This document shows positions 22,119 to 33,035 of a stretch of DNA of 64,000 nucleotides, in pieces. The position numbers and the translations under genes are program-made. Source of the DNA: Suillus spraguei (Eukaryota; Basidiomycota; Agaricomycetes; Boletales; Suillaceae); contig JABCPU010000037.1 in NCBI GenBank assembly GCA_016800925.1, positions 1-64,000 of the forward strand, written 5' to 3'. Below the pieces are notes generated by a model that did no database searches, was not told the origin of the DNA, and saw only the letters and a list, made by a program, of their open reading frames with translations. The first letter of the stretch is position 1, and the number at the start of each line of letters is the position of its first letter.

Positions 22119-22705
22119 TTGGGGGTGTAAGACTATTGTGGGAATGTCCTGACAGGATCCTCCACTGATATATCTGACAAAACCAGATGAGTTCGCACCT
22201 TTGGCGAAGTGTGCACCGTGCCTTTCGCCTTTCCCGCGCCTTTCCGCCTTTCCTGCGCCTTTCGCATTTGACTGCACTTCATTGCATTTTGTCGCACTTC
22301 ATTGTGTACATGCTTAAGCATGCCTCGGAGGCGCTCGGGTGCACACGTAATAGTGGAGAGGTTAGGGATTTCTCAAGCAAGCCTCATGGTGTCTTAGTGA
22401 GCTCGTTCCTATCATATAATGGACCCTTGTCATGTAATTTTCCCTCAGTTGTTCTCTCATCTTTCCTTTGGATAGCAGCTGAGGTATGCACTTACTGTCA
22501 TTCATATTTACTTTATATCTGACTATGTAGTAGCACCACTTTTACTTAGGTGAATAATAGTCGTTCTCTCATCCTTCCTTTGGATAGCGGTTGAGCGTGG
22601 TATATGCTGCTTTTACTTAGTTTTGTCAGGTTATGAGCCCTGGTTATGCCAACTAGCCAGAAACCTAGCAGAAACGACTCACAAGGTCGCGCACCTCTCG
22701 GACAT
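22119..22705. other. Unclassified sequence before the Copia gag fragment
   Basis: Contains a run of GCCTTTCGCC-like iterations (about 22215-22270) and two copies of CTCATCCTTCCTTTGGATAGC or a variant (near 22455 and 22570). No gene seen. Confidence 0.4.
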
Positions 22706-23162
22706 GATGTCCTCCACCAGTGACACCCTCGCAACCCCAGTCCTTACAGGCCCAGAGAATTTTCAGCTATGGAAACTTCCCATCACTGGAAAACTTCGCA
22801 GAGAGAAAGTACTGCGTGTTGTCACAGGTGCAGATCCTGACCCAACTGCTGCAACCACCGCCGCTCCTAGCATCTCCACCACCTCAGCATCTTCCGCCTT
22901 GCTCCCAATAAGCACTGCCAGTAGTGCAACAGAATTGTGGGCTGCATGTGATGAGAAGGCACATGGCATCATCCAAGACCATATCTCAGACGCCCTCCTC
23001 ATGAAGACACAAGCATGTGTGACAGCAAAGGCGCTTTTTGACAAACTCGTGAAAATCCACAATACATTGAGCGTCACCAATGCCTTCTACATCTTTGAAC
23101 AACTCATTGCTTTGAAGTGGAATGGCGCTGTAAAGATACAACCTAGCCTGGGCTGTAGATAA
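22706..23162 (+). pseudogene. Copia-type gag fragment
   Basis: A frame starting MSSTSDTLATPVLTG contains NFQLWKLPITGKLR, then ATELWAACDEKAHGIIQDHI and ALFDKLVKI. This is the start of a Copia gag polyprotein (UBN2-like region). It breaks off near 23130 into the repeated sequence that follows; the rest of gag, protease and pol are absent. Confidence 0.7.
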
Positions 23163-24000
23163 ACCACTGCCTAAACTAGTATGTGAGTCTTGCGCTCCGT
23201 CTAGTCTGCTTCACTTGCAAAACAAGAGCGTTCGACCCTAAAGGGGGATGCCTGTTAGTATAGTTAAATCCAAGTCAAACCAGTGAGCGAAAGTAGTGTT
23301 GTAGTCAGCGGTAAGTTGCTGCGGTCAGCAATGATGCCGCCGGAACTAGCGTAGTAAGTAGTGGTACTAGCATCATTGAAACAAAGTCAGTAACAGTAGC
23401 GTCGAGTGAGCGGTGATGAGCGACAATATCAGCGGTGGTGGTAAGGTTGCGAGTGGTGCAAAGAAACAGTAACAAAGTCTGCAGTACTCTCAGTGGTAGA
23501 GTAGTGGTGAGTGTGAAGTTCAGTCAAAACAGGGGTCAAGAATCTAGCAGTGTGCCAGTGGTAACAGTGTAAAGATACAACCTAACCTGGGCTGTAGATA
23601 AACTACCTCCTAAGTTAGTATGTGTGGTCTTGCACTCCGTCTAGTCTGCTTCACTTGCGAAACAAGAGCATTTGACCCTAAAGGGGGATGCCTGTTAGTA
23701 TGGTCAAGTCCAAGTCAAACCAATGTGCAAAAGTAGCGTTGTAGTCAGCGGTAAGTTGCCATGGTCAGCGATGATGCCGCTGGAACTAGTGTCATAGAAA
23801 CAGAGTCAGTATCAGTAATGTCAAGCAAGCAGTGGTGAGCGATAATATCAGCAGTAGCAGTAAGGTTGCAAGCGGTGCAAAGAAACAGTAAAGAAGGCCG
23901 CGGTACTTTCAGCAGTAAAGCAGCGGTGTGTGAGAAGTTCAGTCAAAATAACAATCAAAAGTCCAACAGTAACGGAGAACGAGCATAATTGATTAACGAG
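23130..24000 (+). repeat. Tandem 440-base repeat with a polypurine tract and LTR-like start
   Basis: Units begin GTAAAGATACAACCTA at 23130 and 23569. Each contains CCTAAAGGGGGATGCC directly followed by TGTTAGTAT (23253 and 23693). That is how a retrotransposon polypurine tract and the first bases of a 3' LTR look. A diverged AGCGGTAAGT-rich stretch of the same style lies at about 33285-33800. This may be a rearranged LTR end. Confidence 0.6.
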
Positions 24001-24500
24001 CGATAAGGAACTTCAAAGACTAAGTCTACTACTGGGTAGATCCAGAGCTAGACAATAATCCTGACCTATAGTACGTGCAATGAGGTAAAATCAGGTACTG
24101 TATCATGCGGGGTATGCAGTGCTTATATCCTAAATCGTATGTATTTGGAATGCTCTAGGCGAGATCAGTAGCGCTCAAGTACAGTAACTGCCATATGTAA
24201 ACATAGCACGAGGCGGCTGCGGCACGAGGCAACATGTAATAAGGCTTGCCGTGGAATCAGTGATAATGAACATAACACAAACAACACACCAAATGGAGCT
24301 ATGCGGATGCGGCAAGGACATGGGAGAACATCAGCATGTGGAATGTGGTGCGGCAGTCAGTACAGTGTGCGGTACACGTGGGATGCTGCCGGCAATGCTA
24401 AAGGGGTAAGACAGCCTTTGGACTGGTGGAGATCCCTATAGACGTGAGATGTGTGCCAAAAGATAGGGTTTTAAGGCCAGCGCCAATATGTTCATTACAG
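24001..24500. other. Unclassified sequence between the 440-base repeats and the Gypsy gag piece
   Basis: Retroelement-like in composition but with no readable domain. Confidence 0.35.
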
Positions 24501-24945
24501 CACTTCATACAAACTGTTCGCACCAGGAGATGTCTCTGATGTCTATCGCAACATGGTCATGACATGCATTAACATTGACAATGCTCATCAGCGTCTTACT
24601 GCACTTAGGACACGACACAACCTGCAACAGAAAAAGAAGAATTACAGAAAAGCCCATTACACACCAAGCTGCAACCCTAATGCGATGATCATATATTGCA
24701 TCTCTGACCAAGAGCATTCTGAATGCATGAAGAAAGGACTATGCTTTGAATGCAGAAAGTCTGGGCACTGCTCCAATCATTGCCCTAATAGGCAGAGGAA
24801 GAACACTACGGTCCGACAGACCGAAGTCCTTGACCTTCCCAAGAAGATGAAGCAGAAATGGTTACCCATTGACATGCACAAAACCTGCTTTGTACATGAT
24901 CATGACTGCATTTTAGTCTACCACATTCTATACTATACCCCATAA
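24501..24945 (+). pseudogene. Gypsy gag C-terminus with CCHC zinc knuckle
   Basis: Reads FAPGDVSDVYRNMVMT and then a zinc knuckle CFECRKSGHCSNHC (C-x2-C-x4-H-x4-C). This is the nucleocapsid end of an LTR-retrotransposon gag. The N-terminal capsid part is not readable. It lies in the same orientation as the Gypsy pol region at 26434-30480 and probably belongs to it, separated by a solo LTR and unclassified sequence. Confidence 0.65.
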
Positions 24946-25034
24946 TTTTCCCTATAATTTTCTATACCTTTTGGAACCTTACAAGAATTTATTTGAGTAT
25001 TTTCTGAGCCTACAATCATTTCTATGCACTTATC

Positions 25035-25694
25035 TGTTGGAAAATAATGCTTATCCAACATAGCTTTCCCATTATGAACAATATTTCCCATGCCTTATGT
25101 TTTCCTTTTTCAAACTTTAACCTACTTATGCAATGTTTTGTGAAAACATCAACACATTGTGATGTTGAAGAAATCGACATTTGAACAGTGCTGATGAAAG
25201 ACAGAGTTATGTAATCAATCATGTGATCAGTCATGTAACCAGCCTAAGGAGAGAATTCTATAACATTCTGGAAGATTCCATAGAAACAGTAGTTTACATT
25301 AGTAATCAGTAGCACAGCCTTCATAGTGAGTCATAATGAGTCATAGCCAAGCATAGCCTAGCACAGCTAAGCACAGCCATTCTTGGTGAGTCATACTGAG
25401 TCATTATGAGTCATTTTTCCTTGTATGGTAGTATGTACAGCCACCTTTAGAATAGTATACAAGGAGCCCTTCCCCCTCTGAAAAAGAGCAATCTAGTCAA
25501 CAACCATCACACCAGTGACCAGTACACTAGTCAGGCAATAGTTTCTCACACTCAGAGGAAGGCAGGCCAAGGAGCCCTTCTAATAAATTATATAATACCC
25601 AATATAATAAGTGTGAATCTAAGCATTAAGCAAGCATACTGAGTGAAACATTAAGTTATTTCACTCCAGTCTTTGGACATTATTTCTCACAACA
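25035..25694 (+). mobile_element. Solo LTR, Copia-like ends
   Basis: Starts TGTTGGAAAATAAT and ends TCTCACAACA, so the terminal TGTTG...CAACA is perfect. The inside has a promoter-like part near 25450 and no coding sequence. No target-site duplication is seen (TTATC before, TACAG after), so the insertion is old or the ends were rearranged. Confidence 0.55.
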
Positions 25695-26433
25695 TACAGG
25701 CACATCAGCAAGCCACCAAATCATCACACATTCTCACACTAGCTAGTGCAAGGTTACTAGTCATCTAGTGTTGATGATATCTAATTCTCTTTACGACACA
25801 GAACACATTTCTGTGGAGAGAATATTGCATTCATATATTTCATTAGTTAATTTGGGAGGACAATAAGACTAGCAGTCATTCAACAATATCAATAGCTTGG
25901 CCACTTAAGACTACATCAAGAGGGTGTACTCTGTTCTGACCTGCGTCATATTCATTGTGAAGTGCCTGAGCAGCAGAGAGTTGGTTTCGAAGTGACATAT
26001 TGGATAGTCTGATCAGTGCTAGATGGCTTAGTTGACTCCATTAATTAGGGAGAGTTAGGAGTAGCATCATCACATATCAACATACATCATCATCATCACA
26101 AGTCTGTACATCGTCTTATAAAATCACAAGCACTGCATCATGCCAGTTACTGATTTTATCCCCCTGTCCTTTGATCAAACAAAGACAAGACAGAGTTGTT
26201 TGCCCTTTTCCCCATGAACGACCACATTATCAACCATTGGTATTTGTCTGAACCGTTGGCTGTGGAGAATATTGAAATTCAGTGAACTTTTCTGTTTTTC
26301 GTATTCTAAGAAGACACCATATCACACAGGATTTTTAGAGTGGAGAAACAAGAAATCAATGTAAGTTTCTCCCAATGTACTCTTATGACTTGTACGTGCA
26401 ATAGGTCAAAGAAAGGAACTTCATGTTCCAATT
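25695..26433. other. Unclassified sequence upstream of Gypsy pol
   Basis: AT-rich, presumably decayed internal Gypsy sequence. No readable domain. Confidence 0.35.
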
Positions 26434-29400
26434 ATGTTATTGTCATGCACTCATTTGAAATCTGTCGAAACCACCACCATCATCAATTCCAGAGCAGCCA
26501 GAACCTTCATCTCTGAGGAGTTTGTAAAGCTCCACAAAATCACTAGAAGAAAGCTTAAGAAGCCCTTCAAAGTCACGACCACTGATGGTACCTATATCAA
26601 AGGAGGACCGATCATGCACTACTGTCTATTGATGGTAAAGATCAATGAACGAACCATGTTTGGTAAATTCAATATCACCCAACTCAGACGACATGATCAG
26701 ATTCTAATGGGGATCCCCTGGCTTCGTGCAATGAACCTGGTCATTGACTGGACCACCGAAACCCTTACCCTGTCACAAACCCCAAATCTGATGAACTCGA
26801 GATCAATCTTGACGAAGACAGGAAAAAGAATGGACTCCCACTTGATTTTCCAGAACATAAGAAGAACCTGGAAAAGGAGCCGAAGAAGAAGTGGAAGAAT
26901 TCGAAACTTCCACAGAAGAAGGCAGTTGCCTTCATTACTCCTGAACCAGAACCTAGGGTATGTGTGCCATGAGCAACATCACCAGAACCTGAAGTATGAA
27001 TACCATGTACTGTGACACCTACTCCCTGTGTACAACTGCCACAAGCAGTATCATTGATCCCTCGCGCAGAGAAGCGCAAGAACAACTCTGAGCCTGAGTA
27101 CTGGGCCAGACCTGAACCTATCGAGCAACGGCCGATCGAAGAACAAAAATATGGGAAGAGAAAAGCCAAAGAAGATATCTCTGGACAAGACACAAATGTA
27201 CCGAAACTATCCAAGTTCTATGTTCCACCGAAAACTTTCCAATACTCTGAAACCGCTCCCTGAGCTTTGATCGAGGAGATCCCTGACAAAGAAGAAATGG
27301 TATCAATGGATACCCCGAAAGAACCTGTGCCCTTGTTGATTCCAACTGAGGATTATGACCAATTCAACACAATGCAAGACGTCTGGCATGTGCCAGAAGT
27401 ATGCGAAATTCCCTCTTATGAGCTCGGAGATGGAGAATTCCTTGTGGAGTATGATACCGACAGAGTTAACATGAGAATCATAGAAGAAGTATCCATGGAC
27501 ACACCCCCTACACGCGATGGAACTTCCCAACTCGAACAACTCCCCAACTACTCCACTATCTCCCTTCCTCCCCTGAAATACAGTAACAAGGCTCGGGGAT
27601 TCGCCACGGATGAGAAGGAAAAGAAAAAGAAACCCTTCAAAGAATTGGTCCCAGAATACTTGCATGACTTCGCAGATGTCTTTGCTAAAGACGGACTGAA
27701 CAAACTACCCCCTGAACGACCTGATATTGATCATCAGATCGATATTAAACCCAGTTTCATTCCTCGCACATCTAAGGTTTACCCGCTATCGGAAAAAGAA
27801 TGCGCTGCTGTCAAAACATTTATTGACAAAAACATTGTGAAAGGCTTCATCTCAGAATCAAAGTCACCCCAAGCTAGTGGCTTCTTCTTCGTGGGAAAGA
27901 AGAGTGGAGAACTACGTCCCTGTCAAGATTATCGCTACATCAATGATTGGACAGTCAAGAACACTTATCTGCTCCCACTCCCCATTTCCCTTGTTGCACG
28001 CCTTCACAATGCACAGTTCTTTACGAAAATGGATATTCGGTCCAGTTACAACATCATTTGAATCCATCCCAATGATCACTGGAAAGCAGCGTTTACCATG
28101 GAATTTGGCCTCTTTGAACCAAACATCATGTTCTTTGGCCTCTGTAATTCCCCAGCAACTTTCCAAGCATACATGAATTGCACCTTCCAACAAGAAATCA
28201 ATGAAGGATGGATGGTGATCTACATGGACGATATCCTGATTTTCTCTACAACAATGGCAGAACACTGCGAACAAACTAGACGAGTTTTGATGAAAATATG
28301 AAAGGAACACTTGTTCCTGAAACCGGAAAAAATGCACCTTCAATGCAGAAGAAGTGGAATATCTCAGAATTATAATTTGCCCTGGACAAGTTGCAATGGA
28401 CACCGCCAAGACCAAAGGAATTGCCGAATGGCCAATTCTGAAATCTGTAAAAGAAGTTCGGTCATTCCTTGGCTTTTGCAACTTCTACCACATGTTCATT
28501 TCCCATTACTCTGACATCGCTCGACCCCTTATCAAATTAACAAAGAAAGATAAGGCCTTTGACTGGTCAACCGAATGTATGGACACCTTTGAAGAACTGA
28601 AACAACGCTTCACATCCCAGCCAGTACTTCACAACCCTGATCCTTCCTGACAATTTGCTATTGCTACCGATTGCTTCGCTCATAGCAACTGGTGGAGTTC
28701 TCTTGCAGACTGATGAGAATGGTGTTTACCACCCTTGTGCCTATCTCTCACAGTCCCTGAACCCCGCAGAACGCAATTACCAGATTTTTGATCGGGAATT
28801 ACTTGCCATAATCCAGGCATTGAATGAATGGCATCATTATCTTGAAGGAAACCCACACCCTGTCCTGGTATTCACTGACCACAAGAACCTTCTGTACTTT
28901 AGAAGTGCACAGAAGCTTACCCATCGCCAAGCACATTGGCAGTTGATTTTGTCTATTTACAACATCAAACTGCATCACATTGCAAGTACAAAACTAGCTG
29001 TACCTGATGCACTTTCCCACTGGCCTGACTATGACTCCGGCAAAGATGATAATGAGGACTAGACTCTCCTCCCTGATGCTCTATTCGTTTGTCTTATTGA
29101 TACCGACTTGAAGGATGTGTTGTCATCCTCTGACCCTCTCAATGACCCTGTCTTCAGGACAGCTTCTGACACCCTTGATGGCATGTGCCTTCCCCCTATG
29201 AAGTCAGCACTCTCTGACTGGAAGATCAAGGAGAACATCCTCTATTTCAAGCATTGTGCCTATATTCCACTGGCAATTTGTCCCAATATCCTTAAAAGGT
29301 ATCATGATCATCCTGCTGTGGGGCATCCCGGTAGATTCAAAACTGAAGAACTCGTGAAATGAGAACCATGGTGGCCTGCTATGGGCTCCTATATCTAAAA

Positions 29401-30480
29401 ATATGTAGAGGGTTGCGCCCTTTGTCAGTAAATGAAAGTAGATACACATCCTGTTCAACCTCTGCTTACCCCGATCCCCTCATCTGTGACTCAACCTTTC
29501 TCCCAGGTCTCTGTCAATCTTATCACTGACCTCCCCATCTCTGGAGGCTTTGACAGTATCATGGTCATGGTAGACCATGGCCTTATGAAGGGGGTAATTA
29601 TTATCCCTTGTTTGAAAACCATTACCTCCAAAGGCATTGCCAAATTATTTTTGAAGCATGTCTATCACCAATTTGGACTCCATGACAAAGTCATCTCCGA
29701 TCATGGCCCACAGTTCTTATCTCATTTCTCTAAGGAACTTGCCCGACTCCTCGACTACATCATCGCCCTGTCTACGGCCTATCACCCCCAGACTGATGGT
29801 CAAACCGAATGGCTCAATCAAGAGCTTGAAACATACCTGTGCATTTACTGCTGCAACAACCCCGAAGATTGGGTAGAGCATCTACCAATCGCAGAATTCG
29901 TACACAACCACCAAAAACACAATGCAAGGAATGCATCACCATTCTATTTGATGATGGGATACGAACCACATGCCATCCCTCATCTGATTCCCGACTCAAC
30001 CATACCCGCCGCAGAAGATTGAGTATGATCTCTGCAGAAGATAAGAGAAGAAGTGATCACTTGTCATAACATCACCATGCAAACAATGGCCAAATGATCC
30101 CAAGGAGAGAAGTACACACCATGGAAGATAGGAGATAAGGTTTGGTTATCAGCAGCTAATCTTAGACTGAAACTCCCATCACAGAAGCTCGCACTGAAAC
30201 AATACAGACCCTTCCCTATCATCGCAGTTCTGTCACCCATCACATTCACACTCAAGCTTCCTCCATAGTGGAAAATCCACCCCATGTTCCATGCTTCAAT
30301 CTTATCATCCTATAGAAAAAATGATGTACATGGTCTGAACTTCCTAGAACCACCACCAGACATCATCATCGAAGAAGAAGAATATGAAGTCGAGGCTATT
30401 CTTTCTCACAAAGGCACTGGTAGTCGCCAAAGATACCTTGTGATGTGGAAATGATACTCATCAGGAGATAACAAATAGCT
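26434..30480 (+). pseudogene. Gypsy pol (protease, RT, RNase H, integrase, chromodomain), C-to-T decayed
   Basis: Domains in order: retropepsin (INSRAARTFIS, where relatives have DSGA); RT (PRTSKVYPLSEKE, YMDDILIFS at about 28220); RNase H (LIATGGVLLQTDENG, FTDHKNLLYF, ending DALSHWPDYD); integrase (HDHPAVGHPGRFKT, VNLITDLP, VISDHGPQFLS, AYHPQTDGQTEWLNQE); chromodomain-like YEVEAILSHKG (about 30390). Stops lie at 26970, 26997, 27261, 28059, 28299, 28648, 29360, 29396, 29429 and 30020: eight TGA and two TAA, where Arg or Gln is expected. The protease Asp is Asn and the first integrase Asp is Asn. One-base shifts also occur, e.g. near 26775 and just before LIATGG. The element cannot move by itself. 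Confidence 0.9.
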
Positions 30481-30518
30481 CCCGGAAAAGAACTTGAAGA
30501 ACTCTGCTTGAATCTTGA

Positions 30519-33003
30519 ATGCTTATAAAAAGCAACACTCCCTCTGATTGTTCTTCAGTCAAAACAACTGTCAATACCATTGAAATGTCTCAATCCTCTG
30601 CATCTTCATCAAATGCCTCAAGCTTTGTCAACTCCTTCCCTGTCATATTCCCAGAAACCTCAGAACAAACACAGTTAAGATGGGAATCCATCATCTTCAA
30701 CTCTCGCCATGCCCTACAGCTCGATAACCACATCCTGTGCACAAATGACATTGTGCTGGAAGAATTGATCCTCATAATGAGGATGGTGGAACTCCTTGTA
30801 ACACCTGCCACTATAACTGATGTTGCCACCTCCACGCAATACATCCAAAAAACAATCATGCAAGCTGTAATTCAACTTCTTGCCGCCAAAGATTTTACCA
30901 GCATAAGCCTGAATCTTGATCAGGAATTGAACTCTCCCTATCGGCCACCTGTGGCCTTTATACTCTCACCACTGCACTCCCCCATCACTACCGAACCAGA
31001 TCTAGATAATCATCACACTCCATCCACTTTCCATGAGTTAATTCCAGCTCCTCCTGCATACTCTCAAAGAATGTTGTCTTCCTCGTTTGCGCATTGCCGC
31101 TGTCATATTGTCAGAACTATCATGTCTATGGGAATTGATCCACTCATGATCCTTGATCGCCATCAATTCCCATTTCCTGATCAAACCGATTGGCAATATA
31201 CTCTCGAGCTTGCACAACATGATGCTTTTGCACTCACCACCCAACAACATTATGCTGATGTCTATTATCATCAATGTTATCAGCATGGTCACAAACTTCG
31301 ACACTGCTCTTGGTACTTCTGCTGTGTCTGCAGAAAGTTGGCACCAGGACATCTTACTGATGTTTGTTGGACACTAGATGGACAAACCCTGTTGAGAAAG
31401 AAACCTGGAGATGTGGGATACTATGCCAATTTGAAGACATTAGAAGAAGCTGTCATATACCATGCATTTCAGTCCAGATCCGATTCAATCCATAGACATC
31501 TGGACACCCAATTCATACATCCAGTCCACCACTCCAATCCATATCCATCCATATCCAATCCATATCCATATCCGACCCAATCCATCCATCCAGTCTCATC
31601 CACCCATCTGATCTGATCCATATCTGATCCATATCCATATCTGACCCAATCCATCTGTCTGGTCTCATCCACCCATCCAATCCAATCCATATCCAACCCA
31701 GTCCATATCCAATCTGTGTCTATATCCAATCCGAGTTCATATCCAAACTATTCCTGTGCACCTGTGCATTACCCCGTTTAGTATATATCTGTGTCCCTGG
31801 CTCTTGGTTATCTCTGCCTCCATCTTAATAAGTTATTTCATACAAGTTTTATCTCCGAGTTCATAGCCTTATGTTCCGTTGTACTTACTAATGTGCTTCC
31901 ACATGCTTCAGACATAGCCTTCGGACTATGCTCACTTACCTTCCGGCATGCTACCTACAGTATATAACCTTGTAGTACAACTCCTGTAGACTTCAGTCTG
32001 ATCATTGCTTTCCTATTTCTGTATATTCCTTTGACTTCTGTATCTTGTTACCATGTCTATATAAATCTGTTTCTGTTCTCACACTTGGGCTCTGGCCCTT
32101 GTAAGCTTCTGACTCAGACCTATGGGATTATTCACTAGGCCAGAGCTTTGATCCTATGTCCTATATCCTTTTTGGACTTCATCCATTTCCTGTCTCTCAT
32201 CTGTTTCATCTCCAACTCTACCTTTGGTAGTCTTATCCTGTCTGTTTCTATTCCGGACCTTGTCCGGAGTAGTCTATACTATCTCTACACCATATCCGGA
32301 CCTACTCCTCTTTAGTAGTCAACACCTCCCCTAAGATCCATAGAGCTATGCTCATCCAATCATCCAATCATCCAATCATCTGCCCCTCCGCTCTTCCACT
32401 CTTCTGCTCTTCTGCTCTTCCGCTCCTCCGAGCTCCGGACCTTCAGACCTCTGGTCCTCTGGATCTATCCTATCCTATCCTCTGACATCTATGGATCATC
32501 TTTTCCTCCGGAGCTCTGCTCCTATCCTGCCCTGGACTTTGTCCAGGAGTCCATCTTTCATCCATTCTACTTGGAACTTATTCCAGTAGTCTTATCATTA
32601 CTCCCTACCATCTGGAAATAGTTCCAGTGCATTCCCGTGCTAATACGGAAGTCCTTTGGAGCTCTATTGAGCTATCCTATCCTAAGAGTTCATCTGGACT
32701 CTGTCCGGACTTCACCATAACTCCCCCTTGGACTTCATCCGAAATTAAGGGCACATACTCGGGTCAGGGGCACAGCATACGAGCTGAGGCCAAGCCCCTT
32801 TGACTTTCCGACCCTCCGGTACAACAATATGTAAAGCCAGGACTTCTTAGTAGCCCCCAGTTTGCATGGTCATAACAGAAGCCTTCTATCAAACCATTGC
32901 TACTAGAGCACAAGGACGAATGCCTAGTATGGTTGACGCAGAAATGTGGCTTACTGATATTGATTTCGATACTGACTGGTCTAGCATGGAGACAGATTTC
33001 TAG
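30519..33003 (+). pseudogene. Third ORF of the Gypsy element, split by a solo LTR
   Basis: An open frame runs from 30519 (or the more likely Met at 30585) to 31450. There a solo LTR flanked by GAAGC duplications interrupts it. After the LTR and one GAAGC copy are left out, the frame continues in phase at 32883 and stops at TAG 33001-33003, giving 350 codons. It has a Ser-rich start, a Pro-rich middle and a Cys/His-rich stretch (CYQHGHKLRHCSWYFCCVCRKLAPGH) that looks metal-binding, like a nucleocapsid. I do not know its function. Unlike pol it contains no other stop. Confidence 0.7.
31451..32877 (+). mobile_element. Solo LTR 1 of the TGTCATATACC family
   Basis: Starts TGTCATATACC and ends GGTCATAACA. 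It is flanked by a perfect 5-base duplication GAAGC (31446-31450 and 32878-32882). Inside are a GATCCATATCC-type low-complexity part (31500-31740) and a TATA region ACAGTATATAA near 31970. It carries no genes, so it is a solo LTR left by recombination. It inserted into the Gypsy third ORF. Confidence 0.92.
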
Positions 33004-33035
33004 TTCATATTTTGGTTCGGTGAACCAACCACTTA

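Noticed and set aside
31469..31729. Frame encoding a GYGLDMD-like repeat on the minus strand
   Set aside because: It is the complement of a CCATATCC low-complexity stretch inside the solo LTR.
24501..33003. A potentially active Gypsy element because gag knuckle, YMDD and the third ORF are readable
   Set aside because: Ten stops in pol, altered protease and integrase Asp residues, and two solo LTR insertions rule out autonomy.
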